Assembly (NCBI GenBank): GCA_963764505.1
Contig: CAVXSP010000001.1
Span: forward strand, 2,852,001-2,916,000
Length of the DNA stretch: 64,000 nucleotides
Reading direction: 5' to 3'
Source of the DNA: CAVXSP01 sp963764505
GTDB taxonomy: Bacteria > Acidobacteriota > Vicinamibacteria > Vicinamibacterales > SCN-69-37
Shown here: positions 42,383 through 51,247 of the stretch, piece by piece
How positions within the stretch are numbered: position 1 is the first letter of the stretch
Layout: each line of letters begins with the position of its first letter
Translations under genes and position numbers: made by a program
Notes under the pieces: model-generated
Told to the model about the DNA's origin: nothing
Seen by the model: the letters and a program-made list of their open reading frames with translations, nothing else
Database searches by the model: none

Positions 42383-44179
42383 TCACTGCTTGCGTTTGTG
42401 CGGCAGGTAGTTCTCCGCCGCGTCCTTCACCGTCTGCTTGATGAACCCGAGCGCGTCCGCATCGCCCGACCAGATCGACGACGCGAAGTTGCGGGCCTGC
42501 TCGAGGCTGATGTGCGGCGGGAGCGGAGGCACGTCCGGATCCGTGACGGCTTCGACCACGACGGGGCGATCGGCCGCGAGCGCGCGATCCCAGGCTGCGC
42601 CGACCTCCCCCGGTCGATCGACGCGGATCCCGATCAACCCGAGCTCGTCGGCGTACCGGGCGTACGGAAAATCCGGGATCGCCTGCGAGCCCGCGAAGCG
42701 GGGATCGCCGGCGAGCGCCCGCTGCTCCCACGTCACCTGATTGAGGTCGCGATTGTTCAGGACGAGCACGATCAGGCGGGGATCGGTCCAGTCCTTCCAG
42801 TACTTCGCGATCGTGATCAGTCCGTTGATGCCGTTCATCTGCATTGCGCCGTCACCGACCAGCGCAATGGCGACGCGGCTGGGGAACGCGAACTTCGCCG
42901 CGATCGCGTACGGCACGCCCGGCCCCATGGTCGCCAGCGTGCCGGACAGCGTGGCCATCATGCCGCGTCGGATCTTGATGTCCCGCGCGAACCAGTTCGC
43001 CGCGGAGCCGGAATCGGACGACAGGATGGCGTTGTCCGGCAGCCTCGGCGACAGCTCCCAGAACACGCGCTGCGGGTTGAGCGGGTTGGCGTCGTTCATC
43101 GCCCGGGCCTCGAGCACACGCCACCACTCGGCCACGCCCTTCTCGATCTGCTCCCTCCAGCTCCGATCCGTCTTCCGCTGGATGTACGGCGTGAGCACGC
43201 GTAGCGTCTCCGCGGCATCGCCGATCAGGTTCAGCTCCGTCGGGAAGCGGATGCCCAGCATCCGGCCGTCGATGTCGATCTGGATGCCTCGGGCCTGCCC
43301 TTCCTTGGGAAGGAACTCGGAGTACGGAAAATTCGTGCCGACCATCAGCAGCGTGTCGCATTCCATCATCAGGTCCCAGCTCGGCTTCGTGCCCAGCAGG
43401 CCGATGCTCCCGGTGACGAACGGCAGATCGTCGGGGACCACGGCCTTTCCGAGCAGTGCTTTCGCCACTCCGGCGCCGAGCCGGTCCGCGATCTCGATGA
43501 CCTCGTCTCCGGCATCGAGCGCGCCCGCCCCCACGAGCATCGCGACCCGCTTCCCAGCGTTCAAGATGTCGGCCGCGCGCCGGAGATCGTCGTCCTGCGG
43601 GATCACGTACGGGATCGTCAACCCGACACTCGAGTGCACGGTGCCATGCCTGCGCGGCGGCTCGGCCACGGCGTCGAGCTCCTGCACGTCGTTCGGGATG
43701 ATGATGGCCGTCACCGTTCGCGCAATCTTCGCGATGCGCACCGCCCGGTCCACGAGATGACGAATCTGCACGGGATCGGACGCCATGTGGACGAACTCGT
43801 GCGCGACGTCCTTGAACAGCGTGATGAGGTCGACCTCCTGCTGATAGGCGCCCCCGAGCGCCGCCCGTGCCTGCTGGCCCACAATCGCCACGACGGGCTG
43901 ATGGTCCAGCTTCGCGTCGTAGAGCCCGTTCAGGAGATGAATGGCCCCGGGGCCGGACGTCGCCATGCAGACCCCCACTTCACCCGTGAACTTCGCGTGG
44001 GCGCAGGCCATGAAGGCGGCCATCTCCTCGTGTCGGGTCTGCACGAACTGCATGCGCTCGCTCGCGCGGTCGAGCGCCCCAAGGAGACCGTTGATGCCGT
44101 CTCCGGGATATCCGTAGATGCGGGAAATGCCCCACTCACCCAGGCGCGCCAGAAGGAAATCGGAAACCGTTTGGGCCAT
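42383..44179 (-). CDS. Thiamine diphosphate enzyme, pyruvate oxidase-like
   Basis: The 598-residue ThDP enzyme starts at ATG 44179 after GAGGAGC. The N-terminal domain has the catalytic Glu in QTRHEEMAAFMACAHAKFTG and GVCMATSGPGAIHLLNGLYD. The C-terminal cofactor motif is GDGAMQMNGINGLITIAKYW ending in the NN pair LVLNNRDLNQVTWEQR. The closest type is the PoxB/'thiamine pyrophosphate-requiring' group, which decarboxylates pyruvate to acetate with electrons to quinone. The acetolactate synthase partner is absent. The gap downstream (44180-44339) has no recognisable gene. Confidence 0.82.
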   Translation of the reverse strand: MAQTVSDFLLARLGEWGISRIYGYPGDGINGLLGALDRASERMQFVQTRHEEMAAFMACAHAKFTGEVGVCMATSGPGAIHLLNGLYDAKLDHQPVVAIVGQQARAALGGAYQQEVDLITLFKDVAHEFVHMASDPVQIRHLVDRAVRIAKIARTVTAIIIPNDVQELDAVAEPPRRHGTVHSSVGLTIPYVIPQDDDLRRAADILNAGKRVAMLVGAGALDAGDEVIEIADRLGAGVAKALLGKAVVPDDLPFVTGSIGLLGTKPSWDLMMECDTLLMVGTNFPYSEFLPKEGQARGIQIDIDGRMLGIRFPTELNLIGDAAETLRVLTPYIQRKTDRSWREQIEKGVAEWWRVLEARAMNDANPLNPQRVFWELSPRLPDNAILSSDSGSAANWFARDIKIRRGMMATLSGTLATMGPGVPYAIAAKFAFPSRVAIALVGDGAMQMNGINGLITIAKYWKDWTDPRLIVLVLNNRDLNQVTWEQRALAGDPRFAGSQAIPDFPYARYADELGLIGIRVDRPGEVGAAWDRALAADRPVVVEAVTDPDVPPLPPHISLEQARNFASSIWSGDADALGFIKQTVKDAAENYLPHKRKQ

Positions 44180-44339
44180 GCCTTGCTCCTCGTAGTCATG
44201 AATGATCCAAAGGTCGTTCCGGGGAATAGCACGCGGGAGCCGCCGGACGTGGCGCCAATTACGACACGACGCCGCTTCGCCTGACGCGATCCGGGACACG
44301 CGATTGGACCGACACGTGAGAGCGAGAGAGCGTGAGGGC

Positions 44340-45137
44340 TCAACCGCGCAGACGACCTGCCGAGGATAGGCGGGCTAGAGGTTCCGCTTTGTGGTCCATC
44401 CGGAAGATCTGCATGACCTCGTTGCCGTCCGCCCCGAGCGCCGTGGCCAGGTCCGCCATCTCGTTCGCGAAGCAGATCTTCAGCCCGTGGTAGGCGTTGG
44501 CGGCGAACGTCACCAGTTCGGCCGTCCGGATTGACGTGTGCACGAAGGGCGCACGCACGCCGTGATACAGCGTCCGGATCACGGCGGCCGCCGCCGGATC
44601 GCCTGTGCCGGCGAGGATCATCGGCGGCTCGTCGAAGTCGGCGAGCGAGGATCCTTCCCGCATGAACCCCGGGTTGACCGCGAGGCGGATGCGGCCGGCC
44701 AGCGCCGCTCCCATGCCGGCCCGGAGCGCCGGCTCCAGGACGCGCTCGGTCGTCCCCGGCAGGACCGTGCTCCGGAGCACGACGGTGAGCGGCTCCTCGC
44801 GCACTCCCACCGCCCGTCCGATCTCCTGCCCGACGTGATCGATGGCCTCCACGTCCGGCCGCCCGTGAGGGAGAGTGGGTGTGCCGACGCAGATGAGGGC
44901 GACCTGCACCCCCTCGATCGCCTCGGCCGCGCAGTCGGTGGCCCAGAGGCTTCCCGTGGGGACGACCGACCCGAGGACCTCGTCCAGACCCGGCTCGACG
45001 ATCGGGGATCGTCCGCGATTGATGAGGTCGCGCTTGTCCGGGTTCAGGTCGACGCCCCGCACCTCGTGCCCGGCCCGAGCCAGGCAGGCGGCGGTGACAC
45101 ACCCGACATAGCCCAGTCCGAAGACTGCGATCTTCAT
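44340..45137 (-). pseudogene. UDP-glucose/GDP-mannose 6-dehydrogenase, C-terminally truncated
   Basis: It begins as a complete nucleotide-sugar dehydrogenase (MKIAVFGLGYVGCVTAACLA, INRGRSPIVEPGLDEVL) and keeps the central helix with the conserved Lys (FAANAYHGLKICFANEMADL). At residue 265 it stops, just after VMQIFRMDHKAEP. Family members are about 430 residues and need a downstream catalytic Cys (GGSCFPKD-type motif) and a UDP-binding domain, neither of which occurs in any frame of the following 160 bp. It is therefore a 3'-deleted relic, probably inactive. The start overlaps the GT4 stop (ATGA). Confidence 0.78.
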
Positions 45138-46435
45138 GAACGCTCCTTGTCGTTGGGAGAGGACGGCACGATCGCCGCCAGGGTATGGCGGCCCGGTTCG
45201 GCGGCTTTCTGCGCCAGCAGGTCGAGATACAGCTGCTCCGTCGCGTGCACCATGCGATCCATTCCGAACCGCTCGTGCGCGACCTGGCGGCCGGCCGCCC
45301 CCAGCCGCGAGGCCAGCGCGGAGTCCTCGATGAGCCGCGCGATCGCTGTCGCGAGTCCCTGTGGATCGCCCGGCGGCACCAGCAGGCCGGTCTCGCCGTG
45401 TTCGACGGTTTCGGGCGTGCCTCCGACTCGGGTCGCAACCACGGGCACGCCCGCGGCCATCGACTCGAGCAGGACGTTCGAGAGACCTTCGCAGAGCGAC
45501 GGCAGCACGGAGATGTCGACTTCCCGCAGCAGGGCCGGAACGTCGGCGCGCCAACCCGTCAGCCGGACTGCGCCCTCGAGCCCCAGTCGTCTGATGCGAT
45601 CCAGGAGGCGCTGACGATAGACCGGGTCCTCGGTCAGGCCGTTCAGGCCCGCCGTGTGCGCCTCGCCCACGATCAGGAAGCGGGCGTCCGGGTTGTTCCA
45701 GGAAACGATGGCCGCCGCGTCGATGAAGTCCTCGATCCCGCTCTTCGCATTGAATCGCGCCACCATCGCGACGACCGGTGCGTCCCGCGCGATGCCCAGC
45801 TCGTCGCGCAGCTCCGGCCTGGCTGGACGGGAGAACTTCTCCGGATCGATGCCGTTGCGAATGACGACGATGCTCGCGGGATCGTAGCCGTCGCCGATCA
45901 GCCACTCGCGAATGGATTCGGTGTTCACGAGCACGCAGTCGGCCAGCTTGCACACGATGCGCTCGACGTGCCGCTGCATCGGCGTGAGATACAGCCCCCG
46001 GTCGCGGATCGAGGCGATGATGACGGGCGCACCGGCGATCCAGGCGGCCGGCACCGCGAACACGTTGCTGTAGAAGTCGTACGAGTGCAGAATCTGGATC
46101 CGGCGGCGCCGGATGTGCCGCGCGAGCCGCAGCTGCTGCCGCACGGCGGCGCCCCCGAACAGCCGGCGAATCGGATACTCCGACAGCGGCACGGCCCGCC
46201 TGGCCAGCTCGTCCAGAACGTGGTCGCACCGGCGCAGGCAAGCATACTCGAGGGCGAACCGCCGGGAATCGAGCGCAAGGCCGAGGTTGACGAGCTCGCG
46301 CTCATTCCCGTCGACTCCGAACCGTGTGACGAACTTCAACAGCCTGATGCACTCGCCGGCCCGGGGCCGCACGCCGTCGAGCGAACGCCTCCCAAGGGCA
46401 ACGAGCGAAAGTGGAGGCGTCGACGGTTCCTTCAT
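45134..46435 (-). CDS. Glycosyltransferase family 4
   Basis: The 433-residue GT-B retaining transferase has IRLLKFVTRFGVDGNERELV at the acceptor side, APVVAMVARFNAKSGIEDFI, VRLTGWRADVPALLREVDIS and the donor E-x7-E segment LCEGLSNVLLESMAAGVPVV. It resembles exopolysaccharide-chain transferases (PEP-CTERM/EPS type). It is the only apparently intact biosynthetic gene of a short operon headed by a NusG paralogue and followed by a truncated sugar-nucleotide dehydrogenase. Confidence 0.83.
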   Translation of the reverse strand: MKEPSTPPLSLVALGRRSLDGVRPRAGECIRLLKFVTRFGVDGNERELVNLGLALDSRRFALEYACLRRCDHVLDELARRAVPLSEYPIRRLFGGAAVRQQLRLARHIRRRRIQILHSYDFYSNVFAVPAAWIAGAPVIIASIRDRGLYLTPMQRHVERIVCKLADCVLVNTESIREWLIGDGYDPASIVVIRNGIDPEKFSRPARPELRDELGIARDAPVVAMVARFNAKSGIEDFIDAAAIVSWNNPDARFLIVGEAHTAGLNGLTEDPVYRQRLLDRIRRLGLEGAVRLTGWRADVPALLREVDISVLPSLCEGLSNVLLESMAAGVPVVATRVGGTPETVEHGETGLLVPPGDPQGLATAIARLIEDSALASRLGAAGRQVAHERFGMDRMVHATEQLYLDLLAQKAAEPGRHTLAAIVPSSPNDKERS

Positions 46436-46530
46436 GGCTTGGCGCTCACGTTGATGGTGCGAAGGGCGGTCGCACGGCCAGCGAGCCAGGAAATTGAAGT
46501 GCTAGGCGACGTCCGCCTGCAGACCCCTTC

Positions 46531-47100
46531 TCACGCAGCCCCCACGAGGGTGGCCGGCACTTCGACCGCGACGCTTCGACGAAGGAGATCGATCGACAGC
46601 ACGAGGAGTCCCTTGCCCGGTCTGCTGCGCACGAAGATGCCCGACACGCCGACCAGCGGTCCCGCGACGATGCGCACGCGCGTGCCCTCGGTCGGGTACG
46701 GATGGGGCGTGCATGCGGCGCCGGCGAGCACGACGCGCCGGATCGCCTCGATCTCTCCGTGCGGGATCGGCGCCAGCGCATCCCAGCGCTCGCCAAGGAG
46801 GCGCACGACTCCGCGCGCCTTGATCACCTCGACATAGCTCGCCTTGTCCAGCGAGTCGTGGATGAACAGGTAGCCCGGAAAGAGTGGCTTGTAGATCGCG
46901 CGGCGGCGGCCCGCCCGCTCCGCCCACGCCAGAATCCGCGGGAGGAAGAGATCGAAGCCCTTCGCCACCAACTGGTCGCCGACCAGCTGTTCGCAGTGGC
47001 TGTGGGTCCAGACCGCGTGCCATGGAAGCGGCTCGTCGACGAAGGCAGCCTCCGGCCCCATTCCGTCCAGGGGCTCGTTCCCGAATGCGACGGCCAGCAT
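46531..47100 (-). CDS. Operon-specific transcription antiterminator (NusG/UpxY-like)
   Basis: The 189-residue NusG N-terminal (NGN) domain protein contains WHAVWTHSHCEQLVGDQLVA and YKPLFPGYLFIHDSLDKASY, followed by a KOW domain (GTRVRIVAGPLVGVSGIFVR). Specialised NusG paralogues of this type (RfaH, UpxY) keep RNA polymerase going through long polysaccharide operons and are often their first gene, as here. The start at ATG 47100 is chosen from domain position; longer in-frame starts upstream read an Arg-rich segment without homology. Confidence 0.78.
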   Translation of the reverse strand: MLAVAFGNEPLDGMGPEAAFVDEPLPWHAVWTHSHCEQLVGDQLVAKGFDLFLPRILAWAERAGRRRAIYKPLFPGYLFIHDSLDKASYVEVIKARGVVRLLGERWDALAPIPHGEIEAIRRVVLAGAACTPHPYPTEGTRVRIVAGPLVGVSGIFVRSRPGKGLLVLSIDLLRRSVAVEVPATLVGAA

Positions 47101-47377
47101 GTAGTACGTCCGATCGGTCCGACTCGCGCCCGGCGCCTTTCGCCGGTGCCGTCGAACCGCGATGCGCGCGCGACCGCATCGCTCGCGGCCGCAGTCACCC
47201 ATTGAGAATCCGCCCGTCCCGTCATTCCAACAATCGGGACGCGCCGGATTTTCACCCTCGAAACACCGCATGGTCCCTCTGACATCGCCCGACGCGGCAT
47301 CGAGTACCGACGCGATTGCAGTGCATCGTGACAGTGCGCCGCGCCGATCAGCGTTTTTGGTATGCTCGGCGGCGCAG

Positions 47378-48511
47378 ATGGCAGCCGATCTCAAGCAGAC
47401 GTTCATCGGCCGGCACACCGTCAATCGCAGACTCAACGGCGCCGGCTCTGGGAAGGACACTCGCCATCACGAGATCTCGATCGAGGACGCGCCCATCACG
47501 TATCAGCCGGGCGATGCGCTCGGCGTGCATCCACAGAATTCGCCCGCGCTGGTCGATCGGATCGTGCGCGCGCTCGGCGCGCGCGGCGACGAGCCCGTGG
47601 CCGCGGGCGCCGCGTCGATGCCCTTCGCCGAGGCCCTGCGCGACATCTACGACGTGTCCGCGCCGACGCGCCGCCTGCTCGATCTGCTCGTCGCAAGAGG
47701 CGCAGAAGATCTCCGGCCGCTGCTCGATCGCGCCCATGCGGAGTCGCTGAAGCACTATCTCTCGGGATGGGACGATGCGCACGATATCCTCGACGTGCTC
47801 GAGGACCATCCGTCGATCGCGATCGAGCCTGCTGAGTTCGTGGCCCTCCTGCGCAGGATCATCCCGCGCCTCTATTCGATCGCCTCCAGCCAGAAGGCGC
47901 ACCCGAACCAGACGGACCTGCTCGTCGTCTCGGTGCGGTACACGATCCGCGGTCGGCTGCGCGAAGGCCTGTGCTCGACATGGCTCGCCGATCGATGGCC
48001 GATCGACGCGACCGCGGAGGTCTACGCTCAGAACCAGCAGAAGCATTTCGCGATGCCGGCCGACGACGACGTGCCGATGATCATGATCGGCCCGGGCACC
48101 GGCCTGGCGCCCTTCCGGGCGTTTCTGGAGGAGCGTCGGGTGCTCGGCGCGCTCGGCCGCAACTGGCTGTTCTTCGGAGAGCAGCGCCGCGCGTGCGACT
48201 TCTTCTACGAGGACCAGTTCGCCGACTACGTGCGCGACGGATTCCTCCGGCTCAGTACCGCCTTCTCCCGGGACCAGCCGCAGAAGCTCTACGTGCAGCA
48301 CCGGATGTGCGAGCAGGCCCGGGACGTCTGGGCCTGGCTCGAGGAGGGGGCCGAGGTCTTCGTCTGCGGGGACAAGGAACGGATGGCCGCCGACGTCGAC
48401 GCGATGCTCCACGAGATCGTTCAGCGTCAGGGCGGCCGGACGTCGGAGCAGGCGCGCGAGTACGTCGAAGCGCTCAGGAAGGCCAGGCGCTACAAGCGGG
48501 ACGTGTATTGA
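47378..48511 (+). CDS. FAD/NAD(P)H flavoreductase (CysJ/P450-reductase C-terminal type), no flavodoxin domain
   Basis: The 377-residue protein matches only the FAD- and NADPH-binding halves of sulfite reductase alpha or cytochrome P450 reductase: HHEISIEDAPITYQPGDALG, RLYSIASSQKAHPNQTDLLV, REGLCSTWLADR, IMIGPGTGLAPFRAFLEERR and FVCGDKERMAADVDAMLHEI, ending VY. The N-terminal FMN flavodoxin domain is absent. ATG 47378 starts the domain; the frame is open upstream without homology. A possible -10 (TATGCT, 47361-47366) lies just upstream. The electron acceptor may be a separate flavodoxin or hemoprotein not in this window. Confidence 0.8.
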   Translation: MAADLKQTFIGRHTVNRRLNGAGSGKDTRHHEISIEDAPITYQPGDALGVHPQNSPALVDRIVRALGARGDEPVAAGAASMPFAEALRDIYDVSAPTRRLLDLLVARGAEDLRPLLDRAHAESLKHYLSGWDDAHDILDVLEDHPSIAIEPAEFVALLRRIIPRLYSIASSQKAHPNQTDLLVVSVRYTIRGRLREGLCSTWLADRWPIDATAEVYAQNQQKHFAMPADDDVPMIMIGPGTGLAPFRAFLEERRVLGALGRNWLFFGEQRRACDFFYEDQFADYVRDGFLRLSTAFSRDQPQKLYVQHRMCEQARDVWAWLEEGAEVFVCGDKERMAADVDAMLHEIVQRQGGRTSEQAREYVEALRKARRYKRDVY

Positions 48512-48583
48512 GGGACGCTACGCGCGGGCCCAGAGCACCGCGGTCGGACGGCGCGGGAAGACACCCGACCGCGCTGGACCTGC

Positions 48584-49705
48584 TCAGCGGTCGCGGCGCT
48601 TCTGCAGGGCCCGATAGGCTTTCGCGCCGATTCTGCCCTGGCGCTTCCTGTCGATGAGGGCTCGCTCGGCCTGCTGCTCCTCCAGGGCCTTCCGCTCGCG
48701 CATCAGGCCGAGATAGCTGTCGTACCGGGCCGGGTCGATCCGCCCCGCCTCGACGGCCGTCTTGACGGCGCAGCCGGGCTCGTGCTCGTGCCCGCAGTCC
48801 CGGAAGCGGCATGTCGCCGCGAACGCCTCCACGTCCGGAAACGTCCGGTCGAGGGCTTCGTCGGTCTCCCAGAGCGCCAGCTCGCGCATCCCCGGCGTAT
48901 CGATGAGCACGCCACCCCGGTCGAGCACCACGAGCTGCCGGTGCACGCTGGCATGCCGACCGCGCGCATCCCAGACCCGGACCTCGCTCGTCGGCAGCAG
49001 GTCGCGGCCGATCAGACGATTGACAATGGACGACTTCCCCGCGCCCGACGGCCCCAGCAGCGCGATCGTGCGGCCGGTGGACAGGTACGAATCGAGCCAT
49101 TCGAATCCGCGCCCGTCCCTCGCGCTGACGGCGTGGACGGGCACGTCCGGCGCCACTCCCTGGATCTGACCCAACGTCTCGGGCAGGTTCTCCGCCAGGT
49201 CCGACTTGTTCAGCACGACGACCGGACGGGCGCCGCTCTGCCTGGCGAGCACGAGATACCGTTCCAGGCTGCGGAGCTTCGGCGCCCGCTCGAGGCTCGA
49301 CACGAGAAACACATGATCAATGTTGGCCGCGACGACCTGCTCGGTCGTGCCACGGCCGGCCGCCTTCCGGGAGAAGCAGCTCCGCCGCGGGAGGATGACC
49401 TGAATCACGGCGAGGTCCTCGCCCGTCGCGGCGCCCGCTGACGGCTCCGCGAGATCGACCGGTGGCGGGGGCCGCCGGGACGGACGAACGCCCACCCAGT
49501 CTCCGACCGCGGGCAGGTCCTCCCGTCCGGCGGCCAAATACTTCAGCCGTCCCGCGGCCTGCGCCAGCGACTCGCCGGTCTCGGTCAGCACGCGGTAGAC
49601 GTGGTTGTGCTCGAGCGCGACCCGGCCGGGCACGAGCGCGCCAGGCGCGCGCTCCGCGAAGGTCGCGGCCAGGTCCGCATCCCAACCAAGAAGCGCGAGA
49701 TCCAT
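48584..49705 (-). CDS. rsgA: Ribosome small-subunit GTPase RsgA
   Basis: A 373-residue circularly permuted GTPase that checks 30S maturation. An OB-type N-terminus precedes the G4 motif (VVLNKSDLAENLPE); the Walker A motif comes later (IALLGPSGAGKSSIVNRLIG), then G3 as DTPGMRELALW. The zinc site is C-x4-C-G-H-x-H-x3-C in CRFRDCGHEHEPGC. The basic tail (KRQGRIGAKAYRALQKRRDR) is typical. ATG 49705 gives the usual N-terminus; ATG 49726 is in frame. Confidence 0.93.
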   Translation of the reverse strand: MDLALLGWDADLAATFAERAPGALVPGRVALEHNHVYRVLTETGESLAQAAGRLKYLAAGREDLPAVGDWVGVRPSRRPPPPVDLAEPSAGAATGEDLAVIQVILPRRSCFSRKAAGRGTTEQVVAANIDHVFLVSSLERAPKLRSLERYLVLARQSGARPVVVLNKSDLAENLPETLGQIQGVAPDVPVHAVSARDGRGFEWLDSYLSTGRTIALLGPSGAGKSSIVNRLIGRDLLPTSEVRVWDARGRHASVHRQLVVLDRGGVLIDTPGMRELALWETDEALDRTFPDVEAFAATCRFRDCGHEHEPGCAVKTAVEAGRIDPARYDSYLGLMRERKALEEQQAERALIDRKRQGRIGAKAYRALQKRRDR

Positions 49706-49799
49706 CGAATGGCGGTCCTGCCACATGCGGCACGATGCCGGAACCGGCGCCTCAGGAGGCCGTCCCGCACCGCTCACGCAACCGCGGAGCCACTTATCA

Positions 49800-49845
49800 C
49801 GTCCAATGGCATACTACCTGGAATCCTCCACGGTGCTATTGGACG
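49800..49845. promoter_or_regulatory. 8-bp inverted repeat upstream of the membrane fusion protein
   Basis: CGTCCAAT (49800-49807) and ATTGGACG (49838-49845) are perfect inverted copies separated by 30 bp, 28 bp upstream of the first ATG of the membrane fusion protein. The position suits a dimeric regulator or a leader hairpin. CATACT (49810-49815) inside the loop could be a -10 element. Confidence 0.35.
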
Positions 49846-49873
49846 GGAGACGGATTTCGGGGCCCAGCGGCGC

Positions 49874-49930
49874 ATGAGTGCCCGAATGAATTCCCGGATG
49901 AATCCCCGGATGAACCCCCGGATGAATATG
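49874..49930 (+). repeat. 12-bp tandem repeat duplicating the start codon
   Basis: ATG occurs at 49874, 49886, 49898, 49910 and 49922, exactly every 12 bp, with most units reading ATGAATCCCCGG-like (MNPR). A sixth ATG at 49928 opens the conserved protein (MDQKRDPAIL). All are in one frame, so the repeat multiplies in-frame start codons. Confidence 0.85.
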
Positions 49931-51187
49931 GACCAGAAGCGCGATCCGGCCATTCTGCGCCGGAAGAGGATCAAGCGGGCGATTTGGGTCGGCATGGGTG
50001 TGATGGCGCTCGCCGCCGTGTCGGTCGCAGTGTCGCGGCTGAAGCCCGCCGCGCCGCTGGTGCCGGCGGGCGTGCCATGGATCGAGCCGGTCAAGCGTGG
50101 CGAGATGATTCGCAACGTCCACGGCTCCGGCACGCTCGTGCCGGAGGACATCCGGTGGGTGGCGGCGACCACGTCGGGCCGTGTGGAGCGGCTCGTCCTC
50201 CGGCCTGGCGCGACGGTCAAGCCTGAGAGCGTGATCCTCGAACTGAGCAATCCGGACCTGCAGCAGAGCGCGCGCAACGCCGAGCTGTCCTGGAAGTCGG
50301 CCATCGCCCAGCTCGACAACCAGCGCGCGTCGCTCCGCACCCAGCGGCTGACGCAGGAGAACGCGGTCAAGGACGCCGAGTCGCAATACAACCTGGCGCG
50401 GGAGGATCTCGACGCCAACAAGCAGCTCGCCGACCAGGGGCTGGTCAGCCAGCTCACGGTCAAGCAGAAACAGTCGATCGTCGACACCGCGCGCAACCGG
50501 CTCGAGCTGGCGAAGCAGCAGCTGCAGATTGCGATCGAGAACGAGACGTCCCAGCTCGCGCCGCAGCAGGCGACCGTCAACCAGCAGAAGGCGGTCTGGG
50601 ACAACCTGGAGCGCGAGGTCGAGGATCTGAAGGTGAAGGCGACGATCTCGGGGGTGCTGCAGGTCGTCCCGGTCGAGCTCGGCCAGCAGGTCGCCGCAGG
50701 CACGAACCTCGCCCGTGTCGCCAATCCGTCCACCCTGAAGGCGGTGGTCCGAATCTCGGAGACGCAGACCAAGGACCTCAAACCGGGCCAGCGTGCCGAA
50801 ATCGACACGCGCAACGGCGCCCCGCTCAGGGGCCAGGTCGTCCGCATCGACCCGTCCTCCCAGGGCGGCACCGTGGGCGTCGACGTCACGCTCGAGGATC
50901 CGCTGCATCCTGGAGATCGCCCGGATCTGAGCGTGGACGGCACGATCGAGCTGGAGCGGCTCGCCGACGTCGTCTTCATGTCGAGACCGGCTTTCGGCCA
51001 GGAGAGCTCGTCCATCACCATCTTCAAGCTCACGCCCGACGGCAGCGAAGCCGTCCGAACTCCTGTCAAGCTGGGCAAGGCCGCGGTGACGACGATCGAG
51101 GTCCTCGACGGCCTGAAGCCCGGCGATCAAGTCGTCCTCTCGGATATGTCGCAGTACGACGCGTACGACAGAGTCAGGATCAAGTGA
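49874..51187 (+). CDS. Periplasmic membrane fusion protein (HlyD/MacA-like)
   Basis: An adaptor of about 437 residues. After the repeat-encoded leader, a membrane helix (AIWVGMGVMALAAVSVAVSR) precedes a barrel/lipoyl segment (GRVERLVLRPGATVKPESVI), a long coiled coil (about residues 125-250, from LSWKSAIAQLDNQRAS to QQKAVWDNLEREVEDL), the second lipoyl half and a beta-barrel domain. Such adaptors link an inner-membrane ABC or RND exporter to an outer-membrane channel. The ABC ATPase follows 60 bp downstream; no permease is present. The start could be any of six in-frame ATGs. Confidence 0.85.
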   Translation: MSARMNSRMNPRMNPRMNMDQKRDPAILRRKRIKRAIWVGMGVMALAAVSVAVSRLKPAAPLVPAGVPWIEPVKRGEMIRNVHGSGTLVPEDIRWVAATTSGRVERLVLRPGATVKPESVILELSNPDLQQSARNAELSWKSAIAQLDNQRASLRTQRLTQENAVKDAESQYNLAREDLDANKQLADQGLVSQLTVKQKQSIVDTARNRLELAKQQLQIAIENETSQLAPQQATVNQQKAVWDNLEREVEDLKVKATISGVLQVVPVELGQQVAAGTNLARVANPSTLKAVVRISETQTKDLKPGQRAEIDTRNGAPLRGQVVRIDPSSQGGTVGVDVTLEDPLHPGDRPDLSVDGTIELERLADVVFMSRPAFGQESSSITIFKLTPDGSEAVRTPVKLGKAAVTTIEVLDGLKPGDQVVLSDMSQYDAYDRVRIK

Positions 51188-51247
51188 CGGTGCTGGGCTG
51201 CCAGACCCGGAGCCGCGAAATTCGACCGTTCAGTGAAGGAGCGCATC

